A stretch of 60,901 bases of DNA, from the NCBI GenBank assembly GCA_002344785.1, contig DDUL01000032.1:54298-115198 (forward strand), given 5' to 3'. The translations under genes and the position numbers were made by a program. The stretch's first letter is position 1, and every line of letters begins with the position of its first letter. Below the pieces are notes generated by a model, which searched no databases, was not told the origin of the DNA, and worked only from the letters and a program-made list of their open reading frames with translations. This DNA is from Bdellovibrionaceae bacterium UBA2339. GTDB taxonomy: Bacteria; Bdellovibrionota; Bdellovibrionia; Bdellovibrionales; JAMPXM01. Positions 16,098 to 25,154 of the stretch are shown here, one piece after another.

Positions 16098-17333
16098 GTG
16101 AGCGCTAACACCTCATCCTCACCGAAACCCAAAGGCAAAAAAGTCGTCCTCGTTTACTCCGGCGGCCTCGACACCTCGATCTGCATCCCCATGATGCGCG
16201 AAGATTACGGCTACGAGGAAGTCATCACAGTCACGGTCGACGTGGGCCAACCCCAAGCCGACATCGATCAGGCGGCCGAAAAGGCCGCGGCAATGAAGAC
16301 CAAGCATTACACCGTCGATGCCAAAGAAGAATTCGCTCGCGACTACTGCTTCTCGGCGCTCAAGGCCAACGGCGACTATCAGGGCTACCCGATGAGCACG
16401 TCGATCGCTCGCCCGATCATCGCAGCCAAAGCCGCCGAGATTGCGATTCGCGAAGGCGCGAAAGCCTTCGCTCACGGCTGCACCGGCAAGGGCAACGATC
16501 AGTTCCGTATCGAGTACACACTGCGAAGCATGATTCCCGATTGCGAAATTCATGCGCCGATTCGCGAACGTAACCTGACCAGGACTTGGGAGATCGAATA
16601 CGCCCAGAAGAAGGGCGTTCCCATCCAGCAGTCGCTCACGAAGATTTGGTCCATCGATGAAAACCTCTGGGGACGCTCCATCGAGGGTGGACGCCTTGAA
16701 GAGCCCAACTTCGCGCCGCCCGAAGAAATTTTCCAATGGACGAAGTCCTCCGAGGCAGCCAAGTCCGAGAAGACCACGCTGATCGTGAGCTTCGTGGAAG
16801 GCCTGCCTGTCGCGATCAACGGCGAGAAAATGTCGCCGGCGAAACTCGTCATGAACCTCAATGCCATCGCTGGCGAAAATGGCATTGGACGAATCGATGT
16901 CATGGAAGATCGAATGCTCGGCCTCAAGGTTCGGGAGAATTACGAATGTCCCGCGGCGACCGTGCTTCTCAAAGCCCACGGCGCACTGGAGGCTCTGGTC
17001 CTCACTCGCGATGAGCTGCGCTTCAAAAAGCTCATCGACTTGGAGTGGTCGCGCATGGCCTATGAGGGGCTTTGGTTTGATCCGCTCAAAGCAGACCTCG
17101 AAGCCTTCATCAACAAAACTCAGGAGCGATTGACCGGCGATGTTCGCATGGTCTTGCACAAGGGCGCCGTTACAGTCACAGGTCGTGAAAGCCAATGGGC
17201 ATTGTACAGTGAAGATCTCGCGAGCTTCGACACGACGACTTTTGATCAACGCGAATCCACCGGCTGGGTGAAAAACTTTGGCCTGCAGTCGCGCATGTAT
17301 CAGTCGCTTGTCGCCAAGCACGGCAAAAAGTAA
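16098..17333 (+). CDS. argG: Argininosuccinate synthase
   Basis: It joins citrulline and aspartate using ATP. The 411-residue protein shows the PP-loop VLVYSGGLDTSICIP, then AHGCTGKGNDQFRIE and SMIPDCEIHAPIRE, typical of the family. GTG 16098 was chosen: AGGAG lies five bases upstream and the PP-loop then falls near residue 20. The frame is open further upstream to 15939, but that part runs through the arg control region. It is followed 11 bp later by argH. It is divergent from argCJBFR, so the whole pathway from glutamate to arginine except argD and carbamoyl phosphate synthesis is in one place. Confidence 0.95.
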   Translation: MSANTSSSPKPKGKKVVLVYSGGLDTSICIPMMREDYGYEEVITVTVDVGQPQADIDQAAEKAAAMKTKHYTVDAKEEFARDYCFSALKANGDYQGYPMSTSIARPIIAAKAAEIAIREGAKAFAHGCTGKGNDQFRIEYTLRSMIPDCEIHAPIRERNLTRTWEIEYAQKKGVPIQQSLTKIWSIDENLWGRSIEGGRLEEPNFAPPEEIFQWTKSSEAAKSEKTTLIVSFVEGLPVAINGEKMSPAKLVMNLNAIAGENGIGRIDVMEDRMLGLKVRENYECPAATVLLKAHGALEALVLTRDELRFKKLIDLEWSRMAYEGLWFDPLKADLEAFINKTQERLTGDVRMVLHKGAVTVTGRESQWALYSEDLASFDTTTFDQRESTGWVKNFGLQSRMYQSLVAKHGKK

Positions 17334-17344
17334 GGAGTAGCCGC

Positions 17345-18769
17345 GTGTCAAAGCCAAAGGGCCAGGGATACGATCAACGCTTATGGGGCGGTCGCTTTGC
17401 GAGCGGACCAAGTGAAGACACGCTCGCCTTCACCACCTCAATCGGGATCGACTGGAGGCTTTGGCGCGCCGACATCGAAGCCTCCATCGCACACGCACAA
17501 ATGCTGGGCGAACAAAACATCATTTCGAAGCCCGAATCCTCAACTCTGATTCAAGGACTTCGTGAGGTCGCGAAAGATTTCGAAGAGCAAATGTCCAAAG
17601 GCCAGTGGCCTTTCCCTCCACACGCGGAAGACGTTCACTCGGTCATCGAACTTCGACTTCGCGACAAAGTCGGCGCCGTCGCCGGCAAACTGCACACGGC
17701 TCGTAGCCGCAATGATCAGGTCGTCACGGCCTTTCGCCTCACCCTGCTGGGCGAATGCAAAGCTTTGCGCGAAGAGGTGCGCGATCTGCAACGCGTTCTC
17801 CTCCAGCGCGCCGAGGCCGAATTGGAAACATGGCTTCCCGGCCTCACCCACATCCAACACGCACAGCCCGTGAGCCTTGCGCATCACTTGCTCGCTTACT
17901 TTTGGATGTTGGATCGCGATCACTCGCGTTTCACAGACTGGGATCAAAGCACGCGAGTCAACCCGCTCGGCTCGGCCGCGCTCGCGGGCACCTCATTTCC
18001 CATCGATCGCCAATCCACATCGCGCGCCCTCGGCTTCCATCGTCCGAGTGAAAATTCACTCGATGCTGTAGCCGATCGGGATTTCGCCATAGAGTTCGTC
18101 AGCAATCTTTCACTCGTGGCTTTGCATCTTTCACGTCTCGCCGAAGAATTGACTTATTGGTCAGCCCCCGAGTTTGGCTTCGTCGAACTTCACGATGAAG
18201 TCACAACAGGCTCAAGCATCATGCCTCAAAAGAAAAACCCTGACGTCGCCGAACTCATTCGCGGCCGCACAGGTCGAGCCCTCGGGGCCTGGATCCAATT
18301 GGCAACGATGATGAAGGCGCTGCCGCTGGCTTACAATCGCGACCAGCAAGAGGACAAGGAACCTGTCTTCTATGCGCTCGACAGTGTTCGTGCCTCGCTT
18401 CGCCTCAGCTCTCGAATGGTCCAAGATGCCGACTTCAAGCGAGACCGAATGGCCAAGGCGCTGCTCGGCGACTTCTCCAACGCCACAGATCTCGCCGACT
18501 CGCTCGCCAAACAGGGCTTACCTTTTCGCGAGGCTCACGAAGTCGCTGGCCATGTGGTGCGCTGGTGCCTCGAAAACAAACGCGCGTTGGAGACTCTCAC
18601 GCTCGGTGAACTGCAAGGCCTTGATCCCCGCTTTGACGAAGCCACTCGTCAGGCCCTCCAACATGATCAAGTTGCACGCGCTCGAACCTCAGAGGGCGGC
18701 ACAGCCCCTCAGGCCGTTCGCGTGCAAATCGAAAAGGCGCAAGCCGCGCTTAAGACCAACTCCCCGTAG
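17345..18769 (+). CDS. argH: Argininosuccinate lyase
   Basis: It splits argininosuccinate into arginine and fumarate. The 474-residue protein begins with LWGGRFASGPSEDTLAFT and carries TARSRNDQVVT, HIQHAQPVSLAHHLLAY and the fumarase-superfamily signature GSSIMPQKKNPDVAELIRG. Start is GTG 17345 after AAGGAG. It lies downstream of argG in the same operon. The end lies 22 bp from the stop of a convergent gene with no visible terminator between. Confidence 0.95.
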   Translation: MSKPKGQGYDQRLWGGRFASGPSEDTLAFTTSIGIDWRLWRADIEASIAHAQMLGEQNIISKPESSTLIQGLREVAKDFEEQMSKGQWPFPPHAEDVHSVIELRLRDKVGAVAGKLHTARSRNDQVVTAFRLTLLGECKALREEVRDLQRVLLQRAEAELETWLPGLTHIQHAQPVSLAHHLLAYFWMLDRDHSRFTDWDQSTRVNPLGSAALAGTSFPIDRQSTSRALGFHRPSENSLDAVADRDFAIEFVSNLSLVALHLSRLAEELTYWSAPEFGFVELHDEVTTGSSIMPQKKNPDVAELIRGRTGRALGAWIQLATMMKALPLAYNRDQQEDKEPVFYALDSVRASLRLSSRMVQDADFKRDRMAKALLGDFSNATDLADSLAKQGLPFREAHEVAGHVVRWCLENKRALETLTLGELQGLDPRFDEATRQALQHDQVARARTSEGGTAPQAVRVQIEKAQAALKTNSP

Positions 18770-18791
18770 GTGTTCGAGGGAATCGAGAAAG

Positions 18792-19406
18792 TTACGGCGT
18801 CTGCGCCTTCACGTGTTCAACGATTCGACCCGCCAAACCGAAACCGCCAGTGGAGAGGCGAATGATCTTGCCGCTGGCGTCGACCAGAGCCACTGTCGGC
18901 GTGCCCGACACTTGAATTTGCTTAGCCAAATCCAACTTCGGATCAAACAAGACCGGCAAACTGGTCGGCGCTCTCTGCAAATGAGCGCGCAGCGCCGCCT
19001 CGGTTTCATCCATGCTCACCGCAAACACTCGCTCCGAATCCAACTCACCACTTTTGATCTTGGATTCGAGCGAATCCAACAAGGCATGGCAGGGCCCGCA
19101 CCACGAGGCCCAAAACACAAACGCCCGAGCTGCGCCCGCACCGCGCCCATCGACACTGGCGTCCGTGTCGATTTTCACCGGCACAACACCGCTTTCGCTC
19201 AAGCGCGAAATCTCGACGGCGGCGAATTGCATGCCTTCGAGCTTCGAATTATTTCGAGCGGCCGAAAATAGCGTCCACGCCATAAAGCCGCCATACGCAA
19301 GCGCAATGGCGAAGCCAATATTCGAGAGCCGCCGAAACCAAATGGCCATCTTCATTCTTGGATCCATCGGATGTGATTCACTCGGACGCGATGGGGACGA
19401 GTTCAT
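18792..19406 (-). CDS. Membrane-anchored TlpA/ResA-like thioredoxin
   Basis: A predicted periplasmic thiol-disulfide oxidoreductase of 204 residues, held by one membrane segment (about residues 28-48, IGFAIALAYGGFMAWTLF). The thioredoxin fold has FVFWASWCGPCHALL, with Cys103 and Cys106 as the active pair, and the cis-proline region VSGTPTVALVD. Its ATG start overlaps the queF stop (ATGA), so it is the second gene of that operon. A role in cytochrome maturation or protein reduction cannot be told apart. An internal ATG at residue 14 or 18 is also possible as start. Confidence 0.85.
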   Translation of the reverse strand: MNSSPSRPSESHPMDPRMKMAIWFRRLSNIGFAIALAYGGFMAWTLFSAARNNSKLEGMQFAAVEISRLSESGVVPVKIDTDASVDGRGAGAARAFVFWASWCGPCHALLDSLESKIKSGELDSERVFAVSMDETEAALRAHLQRAPTSLPVLFDPKLDLAKQIQVSGTPTVALVDASGKIIRLSTGGFGLAGRIVEHVKAQTP

Positions 19407-19942
19407 CGGCTGGCCTTCTTGTGTTCCGCCGTCACCACCGTATGAATGTTTCCACGCACGGTGAAATCACCCACCACCGTGATCTCGTGCGGATCCAAAA
19501 GGTCGACAAGATCCTGCAAGATCACATTCGTCACATCTTCATGGAAGACTTTCTTATTACGGAAGCCGTTGATGTAGAGCTTCAGAGACTTCAGCTCCAC
19601 ACACCATTGATCCGGCACCACTCGGATTTTGATCGTCGCAAAATCGGGAAAGCCCGAACGAGGACACAGGCAAGTGAACTCCGGGCAAGTGAAGTCAATC
19701 GTGTAGCGTCGAACCAGAGTCCGATTGGGAAAGCGCTCAAGCTGATTCTCTTCGATGGCGACTTCGCCGTAGAGCTTTTCGCCGCTCATCGCATTGCCAA
19801 GACCCGAGTCCCGCGCCGGCACACGCGCCTCTTTAAAGCGCTTCGCCTGAGCCGCCGTCGAGGCGGGGGTCTTTACACTGTCCGAATTTGTACGGACTGA
19901 TTTCGAGCGGACCGACTTCGTGGACTTCGATTTTTTACTCAT
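19403..19942 (-). CDS. queF: NADPH-dependent 7-cyano-7-deazaguanine reductase QueF (type I)
   Basis: QueF reduces preQ0 to preQ1 on the way to queuosine in tRNA. The core from about residue 50 fits the single-domain family: FTCPEFTCLCPRSGFPDF with the catalytic Cys93, the QueF motif ELKSLK near 116, and FHEDVTNVI. Residues 1-45 are a Ser/Lys/Thr-rich extension (repeated KSV-type words) absent from most homologues. No preQ1 riboswitch-like structure fits into the 51 bp upstream. It is translationally coupled to the thioredoxin gene. Confidence 0.92.
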   Translation of the reverse strand: MSKKSKSTKSVRSKSVRTNSDSVKTPASTAAQAKRFKEARVPARDSGLGNAMSGEKLYGEVAIEENQLERFPNRTLVRRYTIDFTCPEFTCLCPRSGFPDFATIKIRVVPDQWCVELKSLKLYINGFRNKKVFHEDVTNVILQDLVDLLDPHEITVVGDFTVRGNIHTVVTAEHKKASR

Positions 19943-19993
19943 GCGAATGAGTTAGCAAATCTCATCCGGTCTTTCACTCTCAAAGTGCGGACT

Positions 19994-21190
19994 TCAAGGC
20001 TTTGCAAAGCGACCGGAGAAGGCCCACGATCCCGTCATCTCGTCATAAATGAAATAGAGAAATGGACGGTCAAGATGAAACTCCTTGGGCCGCGAAGGTG
20101 CTGAGCCAGCTCGTGCGGCCATGATCGTCGACGCCGCCGCCTCGGTTCCCAACTCGTTCACACGGATCAAGGCCTGGTGAATCATCTTCGTAAGCTGCAG
20201 TTCCTTTTGTCCCATTCGTGAAAAATCACCCTCGCGCGGAAAGCCAATGTCGATCACTGCCTGATCCATCGCCGATCGCCAGCCATGCTCAAACTTCGGA
20301 ATCTTCACCCAAACGCGCCCGGGCTTCGCGAGCATGATCCATCTTTGCAAGTCATTCGCCGTTACCCGGCTCTCAAACTCCTCCAAGGCCATCCCTTCAC
20401 GCGGCAACACGACCGCCATAGACCCGCGCCGGCCCTCATACGGCAAAATCAAAACCCGCGCCTCGTCTCCATCAAAATGCGAGTAGTCGCCGGTACGATT
20501 CATAAATTGAGTCTTCACGCGCTCCTTCGGTCCCACACGAAACACATCTTCGCGTGTCGCGTAACCTTCAAACGGATGCTCCCACTTCGCCTTAAAATAA
20601 ATCGCACTGAGCAAAATGAGATTTGCACCCTGCAAATCGGTCTCTTCCACCAAGCGCGGAATCAGTCCCCGAGTTTTGTCACTCACCCAAGCGTTAATCT
20701 TGGTCGTCAAATTCGAAAGCGGCTGAAAGCTCGTGCTCTCAATTTTCGCGCCATAAGTTTTTTCCGCGAGTTTTTGAAACTCAGTCGGAATTGGCCGCAC
20801 TCGAGCGTCGCCGCGATCCAAAAGAATTTGCTTCGCCGTTTCCACTTGCAACTTCGACCAAGGCAAACCCCAGCGATCGCCTTCCACACTCACGCCCCAG
20901 GCTTTCGCCGCGCGTTCGCGTGTTTCACCAACCGCACCTTCATAGTAGAGCGCCATCAGCGAGAGCGAGTCCGAAGGCGACCAAATCAGATTCCCTTTGG
21001 GAGCCATCTGACGTTGAAGCTTCCATGCCAGTTCATTGAGGAGATTGCGACTTGGACTTGTCGCGCTGGCCTCGGGGCGAGGCGGAGACTTTTCACGAGA
21101 TTGAACTTCCGCCGCAGTTGCGGTGCCTACGCTTCCAAAGGGAGCCAAGAGCGAGGCCAACAAAGCAAAGGGTGATTTCCATGATCGCAC
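19994..21190 (-). CDS. Exported serpin (serine protease inhibitor)
   Basis: Serpins trap proteases irreversibly by inserting a cleaved loop. The 398-residue protein has a signal peptide (FALLASLLAPFGSVGTATA) and a full-length serpin body: NLIWSPSDSLSLMALYYEGA, LLSAIYFKAKWEHPF, VLPREGMALEEFE, and the closing DRPFLYFIYDEMTGSWAFSG. The reactive-loop hinge reads NELGTEAAASTI, with small residues at P12-P9 as in inhibitory members, followed by MAARAGSAPS. Counting from the P15 Gly places P1 near RAG, so the target protease is uncertain. It is a single gene. Its presence in the periplasm or outside is predicted from the signal. Confidence 0.92.
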   Translation of the reverse strand: MRSWKSPFALLASLLAPFGSVGTATAAEVQSREKSPPRPEASATSPSRNLLNELAWKLQRQMAPKGNLIWSPSDSLSLMALYYEGAVGETRERAAKAWGVSVEGDRWGLPWSKLQVETAKQILLDRGDARVRPIPTEFQKLAEKTYGAKIESTSFQPLSNLTTKINAWVSDKTRGLIPRLVEETDLQGANLILLSAIYFKAKWEHPFEGYATREDVFRVGPKERVKTQFMNRTGDYSHFDGDEARVLILPYEGRRGSMAVVLPREGMALEEFESRVTANDLQRWIMLAKPGRVWVKIPKFEHGWRSAMDQAVIDIGFPREGDFSRMGQKELQLTKMIHQALIRVNELGTEAAASTIMAARAGSAPSRPKEFHLDRPFLYFIYDEMTGSWAFSGRFAKP

Positions 21191-21258
21191 GGCTTCCTCA
21201 TTTTTCTGAGTCGCGACGACTCTCAGTTCACATCAGGTCAGATCAATTCATCCCACAA

Positions 21259-22251
21259 TCATCCCACAAACACGATTCGCGAACCGAAAGGGTCCATTTT
21301 AAAATTCACTTTTCGCAATTCCCCAAGCTCCTTGATCACAGCAGCCTGGCGATCCGGTTCACACAGCAACAACAAGAATCCACCGCCGCCCGCACCCAAG
21401 ATCTTTCCACCACCTGCGCCCGCACGGCGCGCCCGCTCGTACCATTCGTCGATGGGGCCTGCCGAGATCCCACTGGCCAAGGTCTTCTTCATCTCCCAGC
21501 CTTCATGCAAAAGCTCCGCGGAGCGCTTCACCGGCGCCCCCGTCTCAAGCAGTGTCTTCATCTTGATCGCCAAATCCCGCATCGCTCGCAGAGTGTCGCG
21601 CTTCTCGTCCGTCTTCGCCTTTTGCTCTTGCAGCACGCCACTCGCCGAGCGAGTCACGCCGGTATAAAAGACGAGCATTGAGGCCTCCAAAGAACGCTTC
21701 GTCGCCTCGGTGCAAATCACCGGCTCAGCCAGAACTTCGCCGGTCGGCAGAAAACGAATGAAGCGCAGTCCGCCGAAAGCTGCTGCGTATTGATCTTGTT
21801 TGCCGATCGGTTCCTGAAGATCTTCGATTTCGATCGCGCAAGCCTCGCGCGCCAACTCTTCGGCCGACTGAAAATCACCCAGATGCCCCTTCAAGGCGTG
21901 CAAAAGTGCGACCGTAAAACTCGATGACGAACCCAGTCCCGTTCCTGAAGGAATGTCCGCCATGGACAAAATCTCAAGGCCGCGACCCTCGTTCAGCGAA
22001 CGAGCTTTTGTCCCGTACTTCTCCAAAACTCGGCGAAAAATCTTATGCTCGATCTGCGAAGCATCGCGCACAATTTCAGTTCGCGAATAAGCCAAGCGAA
22101 AGGAGTCATCGAAGCGATTATTCACCGTAATGTGCATGTACTTGTCGATCGAGGTCGAAAGCACAGCACCCTCTTCTTCACGATAAAATGAAGGTAGATC
22201 TGTACCACCGCCCAAGAAGCTGACCCGAAAAGGAGTTCGCGAAATAATCAT
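21259..22251 (-). CDS. hddA: GHMP kinase, HddA-like D-glycero-D-manno-heptose 7-phosphate kinase
   Basis: A sugar kinase of the GHMP superfamily, 330 residues. It begins IISRTPFRVSFLGGGTDLP and has the ATP-binding glycine/serine loop DIPSGTGLGSSSSFTVALL and the late AGAGGGKILGAGGGGFLL. This pattern matches HddA, which phosphorylates heptose 7-phosphate at C1 in the GDP-heptose route; a fucokinase-like or other sugar specificity is possible. The start overlaps the nucleotidyltransferase stop (ATGA). It is the last gene of the four-gene glycan operon. Confidence 0.85.
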   Translation of the reverse strand: MIISRTPFRVSFLGGGTDLPSFYREEEGAVLSTSIDKYMHITVNNRFDDSFRLAYSRTEIVRDASQIEHKIFRRVLEKYGTKARSLNEGRGLEILSMADIPSGTGLGSSSSFTVALLHALKGHLGDFQSAEELAREACAIEIEDLQEPIGKQDQYAAAFGGLRFIRFLPTGEVLAEPVICTEATKRSLEASMLVFYTGVTRSASGVLQEQKAKTDEKRDTLRAMRDLAIKMKTLLETGAPVKRSAELLHEGWEMKKTLASGISAGPIDEWYERARRAGAGGGKILGAGGGGFLLLLCEPDRQAAVIKELGELRKVNFKMDPFGSRIVFVG

Positions 22252-22994
22252 GGCCGACCCTCCGGCTCGCTTCCCGAAAATCGACCGCGAGCCCTCTCTG
22301 TGCGCACATAAGCTTCGAACTCCGCCAGTCTCTCCGGCGTGCCAATATCATAGAAACGCTCGCGCACCACAAAGGCCCCAAGCTGACGAGCCGCGATCAG
22401 CGGCTTCCACACATCCTCAAGCTGAAACTTCGGACCCGCCTGGAAATTCGCGATCACCGACTTCTTCAGACAATAAACTCCCGCATCCACGAATCCAAAT
22501 CCACTCTCCGCACCTGCCTCGCGGCGGTACTCCCAAACCGTCCCATTCTTCACCAGCAAATTGTTTTTCACGGGAGTCGGCACAGAGTTGTCATAGGCGG
22601 CCACCATGGCTTCGTATCGACCTGCATCGAAATCCCCCGCCAGGTCATCCAACTCCACTGGCAAAAACGAATCGCCATTCATCAAGATGAATTCATCCTC
22701 AAGAAGCTCGAGAGCATTCTTGAGCGCGCCACCTGTGCCCATGGGTTCGCGCTCATACGCATACTCAATCTGCATTCCCAAACCTTGCCCGTTGCCAAAG
22801 TGCTCTTCGATCATTTCGCCGAGATAAGCGACCAACAACACCACATCCGTATAGCCGCGCTCTTTAAGCTCCAGCATTTGCCAATGCAGATACGGCTCGC
22901 CCGCCACCGGCACCAAAGGCTTAGGACACTTCTCCGTGAGTGGCCGCAACCGCGTCCCCAAGCCACCGGCCAAGATCACGACTTGCTTGCGCAT
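22248..22994 (-). CDS. Sugar-1-phosphate nucleotidyltransferase, HddC-like
   Basis: The 248-residue protein has the nucleotidyltransferase signature VVILAGGLGTRLRPLTEKCP with PKPLVPVAGEPYLHWQ, EPMGTGGALKNAL and a metal-binding NGDSFLP. Next to an HddA-like kinase it is best read as the guanylyltransferase that activates heptose 1-phosphate. ATG 22994 gives a normal N-terminus and starts 4 bp after the epimerase stop; the longer frame would overlap that gene. The nucleotide (GTP, CTP or dTTP) cannot be fixed from motifs alone. Confidence 0.87.
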   Translation of the reverse strand: MRKQVVILAGGLGTRLRPLTEKCPKPLVPVAGEPYLHWQMLELKERGYTDVVLLVAYLGEMIEEHFGNGQGLGMQIEYAYEREPMGTGGALKNALELLEDEFILMNGDSFLPVELDDLAGDFDAGRYEAMVAAYDNSVPTPVKNNLLVKNGTVWEYRREAGAESGFGFVDAGVYCLKKSVIANFQAGPKFQLEDVWKPLIAARQLGAFVVRERFYDIGTPERLAEFEAYVRTERARGRFSGSEPEGRP

Positions 22995-22998
22995 CGAT

Positions 22999-23982
22999 TC
23001 ATCCACCCTTTCGTGGCGTGCTGACAAAGTCTTCGACGACTTCGCGCACGGCTCGGCGAACAGCATCGCCGGAGTTGAAGGCTGGCCGCCAACCTAAAGC
23101 GAGCAGTTTCGATCCATCGAGCCAAGTGAAGGGCACGTCGCCCACCCAGCCCCGATCGCCTTCACCAAATTCAATCCGCGCGCGGCCCGCCGCGGACAAA
23201 GCTTTCGCGACTTCGTCCACCACACACTCCGCAATGTCCCGCACTTGCGTGACGCCTTCGCTGGCCAAATTAAAAATTTCGGCCGAGCCCGCGGGCGCCT
23301 GCGCCAATATGCTCCGCCATCCAAACATCATCGCATCGACACAATCTTCCACATGCAAATAGGATTTCTTCTGCGTGCCATTTCCCAACACCGACAATTT
23401 CGTCGGCTCCGCCATCAATCGCTTCGTGAAATCATAAATCGCACCATGCGTCGCCGGCCGGCCCACGACATTCGCAAAGCGAAACACCAAGCCGCGCATG
23501 CCGCAGTTGTGCGCGAAGGCGCTGATCAGGGCCTCACATGCCAGTTTACTCGCGCCATAAAAGGAAATTGGCAAAAGAGGACCGTAGCCCTCTGGCGTCG
23601 GCTTCACGGCCGCTTCGCCATACACCGCCGAGGTCGATGCAAACACGATGTCACGAACTCCACATCGGCGCATGGCCTCGAGCACATTCCACGTCGCCAC
23701 CGTGCCGTTTTCCAAGTCCACATCGGAACGAGCCGCACCTTGCGAAATATCAGAGTTGGCCGCCAGATGGAAAACCACGTTTTGCCCACGCATCACGTCT
23801 TCCACAGTCGCCAAATTCCGAAGATCGCCGCGCACAAACTCGCAGTTCACGCCCTCGAGGTGAGCTTCGCGGCCCAATACAAGATTGTCGATCACCTTCA
23901 CCTGATGCGACTCACTGACAAGTCGACGCACCAAACGGCTACCAATGAATCCCGCACCACCTGTCACCAAAACTTTGGCCAT
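22999..23982 (-). CDS. NAD-dependent nucleotide-sugar epimerase/dehydratase
   Basis: An extended short-chain dehydrogenase of 327 residues. The NAD loop is VLVTGGAGFIGSRLVRRL; catalytic residues are in FASTSAVYGE and the YGASK pair. A UDP-glucose 4-epimerase-like or GDP-sugar-modifying role fits, and the operon suggests it acts on the activated sugar made by its neighbours. It shares one base with the end of the GT4 gene (TAATG). Confidence 0.88.
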   Translation of the reverse strand: MAKVLVTGGAGFIGSRLVRRLVSESHQVKVIDNLVLGREAHLEGVNCEFVRGDLRNLATVEDVMRGQNVVFHLAANSDISQGAARSDVDLENGTVATWNVLEAMRRCGVRDIVFASTSAVYGEAAVKPTPEGYGPLLPISFYGASKLACEALISAFAHNCGMRGLVFRFANVVGRPATHGAIYDFTKRLMAEPTKLSVLGNGTQKKSYLHVEDCVDAMMFGWRSILAQAPAGSAEIFNLASEGVTQVRDIAECVVDEVAKALSAAGRARIEFGEGDRGWVGDVPFTWLDGSKLLALGWRPAFNSGDAVRRAVREVVEDFVSTPRKGG

Positions 23983-25016
23983 TAAATCTTCCCTGTCACA
24001 GCCAAGCGAATTCGATTCAAAATCGTCGGCTTGTAGAGGAGTTGCACGCTGGATGAATCAAAATTGTAGCGCGGCTCATGGTCCAACTCGCCTTCTTTCA
24101 GAATTCGAGTCATCAACGCCAAGTAATCATCCGCCATTCGCTCATCGCTAAAAAAAGTCTCGACAGCATTTCGACAAGCTTCCGGCTTGATGGACTCCAG
24201 AACCTTTGGAGCCGCAAGGAGCTCGTCATAGTCTCGACAGACTACACCCGTACCCGCGCGCACCAACTCCGGCATACAGCCGTTTGCTGTGGTCACGACG
24301 GGCGTGCCACAAGCCAGCGCCTCGAGCGGAGCGCCCGCGCAAGGCTCATCCCAGTTCGTCGGATAAATCAACGCGCGCGCACCAGCCAACAGCTTCACTT
24401 TGGTCGGCTCATCCACCAGTCCCGCATAGCGAATGCCGCCACGAGATAGGCCCGCGCCGCCCATGATCTCCAGTCGCACACCCAGATCCTGCGCCCACGC
24501 GATCGCCGTCTTGACGTTTTTCACTCGCCAAGTCGTGCGCGCTAAAAACACATAGTAGTCGTCTTTGTCGCGACGGAAGCTGTATCGAGCGGGGTCAACG
24601 CCGTTGTACACAAAGTATTTCGCATGGTGATTGCGCGCATGGGACTCGCTCAAAAAATTCGTGTTGCGCCAATATTTTTCTGAGGGTTGGCCATTGCCGT
24701 GAATCGTGACCAGAAACGGCAGCGGCGGCCGAAGCGGCAAAGGCTGATGGGAATGCAGGAAATCCAAGTCTCGCGGCAGCCACTGCTCCGGTGAACGCGC
24801 CAGAAAATCCGCGGGCAATTCGTGAACGCGCAATCGTCCGCTCGCCACATCTTCGGCGTTTTCCGCAATCGCTTCGGCGCGACTGCCTGGCTTACAAAGC
24901 ACCACAACGTCATGTCCACGACGTCGATAAGCGCGCGCCAGGGCCACCATGATCCGCTCAATTCCGCCATAGGTCCGAGGTGGCAAGACGGACTCGTGAA
25001 GTAAGCCAATTCGCAT
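23982..25016 (-). CDS. Glycosyltransferase family 4
   Basis: A GT-B fold transferase of 344 residues. The N-terminal motif RTYGGIERIMVALARAYRR is the donor-side Gly loop region; the C-terminal half has YPTNWDEPCAGAPLEALACG, the EX7E-like signature with the two glutamates that bind the nucleotide sugar. It is the first gene of the operon ending with the HddA-like kinase, so it probably adds that sugar, or a neighbour of it, to a surface glycan. ATG 25016 fits the family N-terminus (MRIGLLHESV). Confidence 0.87.
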   Translation of the reverse strand: MRIGLLHESVLPPRTYGGIERIMVALARAYRRRGHDVVVLCKPGSRAEAIAENAEDVASGRLRVHELPADFLARSPEQWLPRDLDFLHSHQPLPLRPPLPFLVTIHGNGQPSEKYWRNTNFLSESHARNHHAKYFVYNGVDPARYSFRRDKDDYYVFLARTTWRVKNVKTAIAWAQDLGVRLEIMGGAGLSRGGIRYAGLVDEPTKVKLLAGARALIYPTNWDEPCAGAPLEALACGTPVVTTANGCMPELVRAGTGVVCRDYDELLAAPKVLESIKPEACRNAVETFFSDERMADDYLALMTRILKEGELDHEPRYNFDSSSVQLLYKPTILNRIRLAVTGKI

Positions 25017-25043
25017 CTCGCCAAAGTGCCGGAAAGGTGAAAA

Positions 25044-25062
25044 CTTGTCCAATCCGGACAAG
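25044..25062 (-). promoter_or_regulatory. Hairpin with T-run in the leader of the GT4 operon
   Basis: Perfect 7-bp arms CTTGTCC and GGACAAG with a 5-base loop; read leftward they are followed by TTTTC at 25043-25039, 22 bases before the GT4 start. It could be an attenuator-like terminator or an operator in the divergent gap 25017-25154. Confidence 0.45.
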
Positions 25063-25154
25063 GCTTACACGCAGCTCACGCCCCGCGTCGCTAGCCGACC
25101 CAAAACACTTACCAAATCTGGCGTCAGGACTCGCCGCCCCGCTGAGCAAGTGGC

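Noticed and set aside
16119..17411. 430-codon minus-strand frame opposite argG
   Set aside because: Mirror frame of argG; argG motifs are unambiguous.
19943..19993. preQ1 riboswitch before queF
   Set aside because: The 51-bp gap has no H-type pseudoknot pattern with the A-rich tail.
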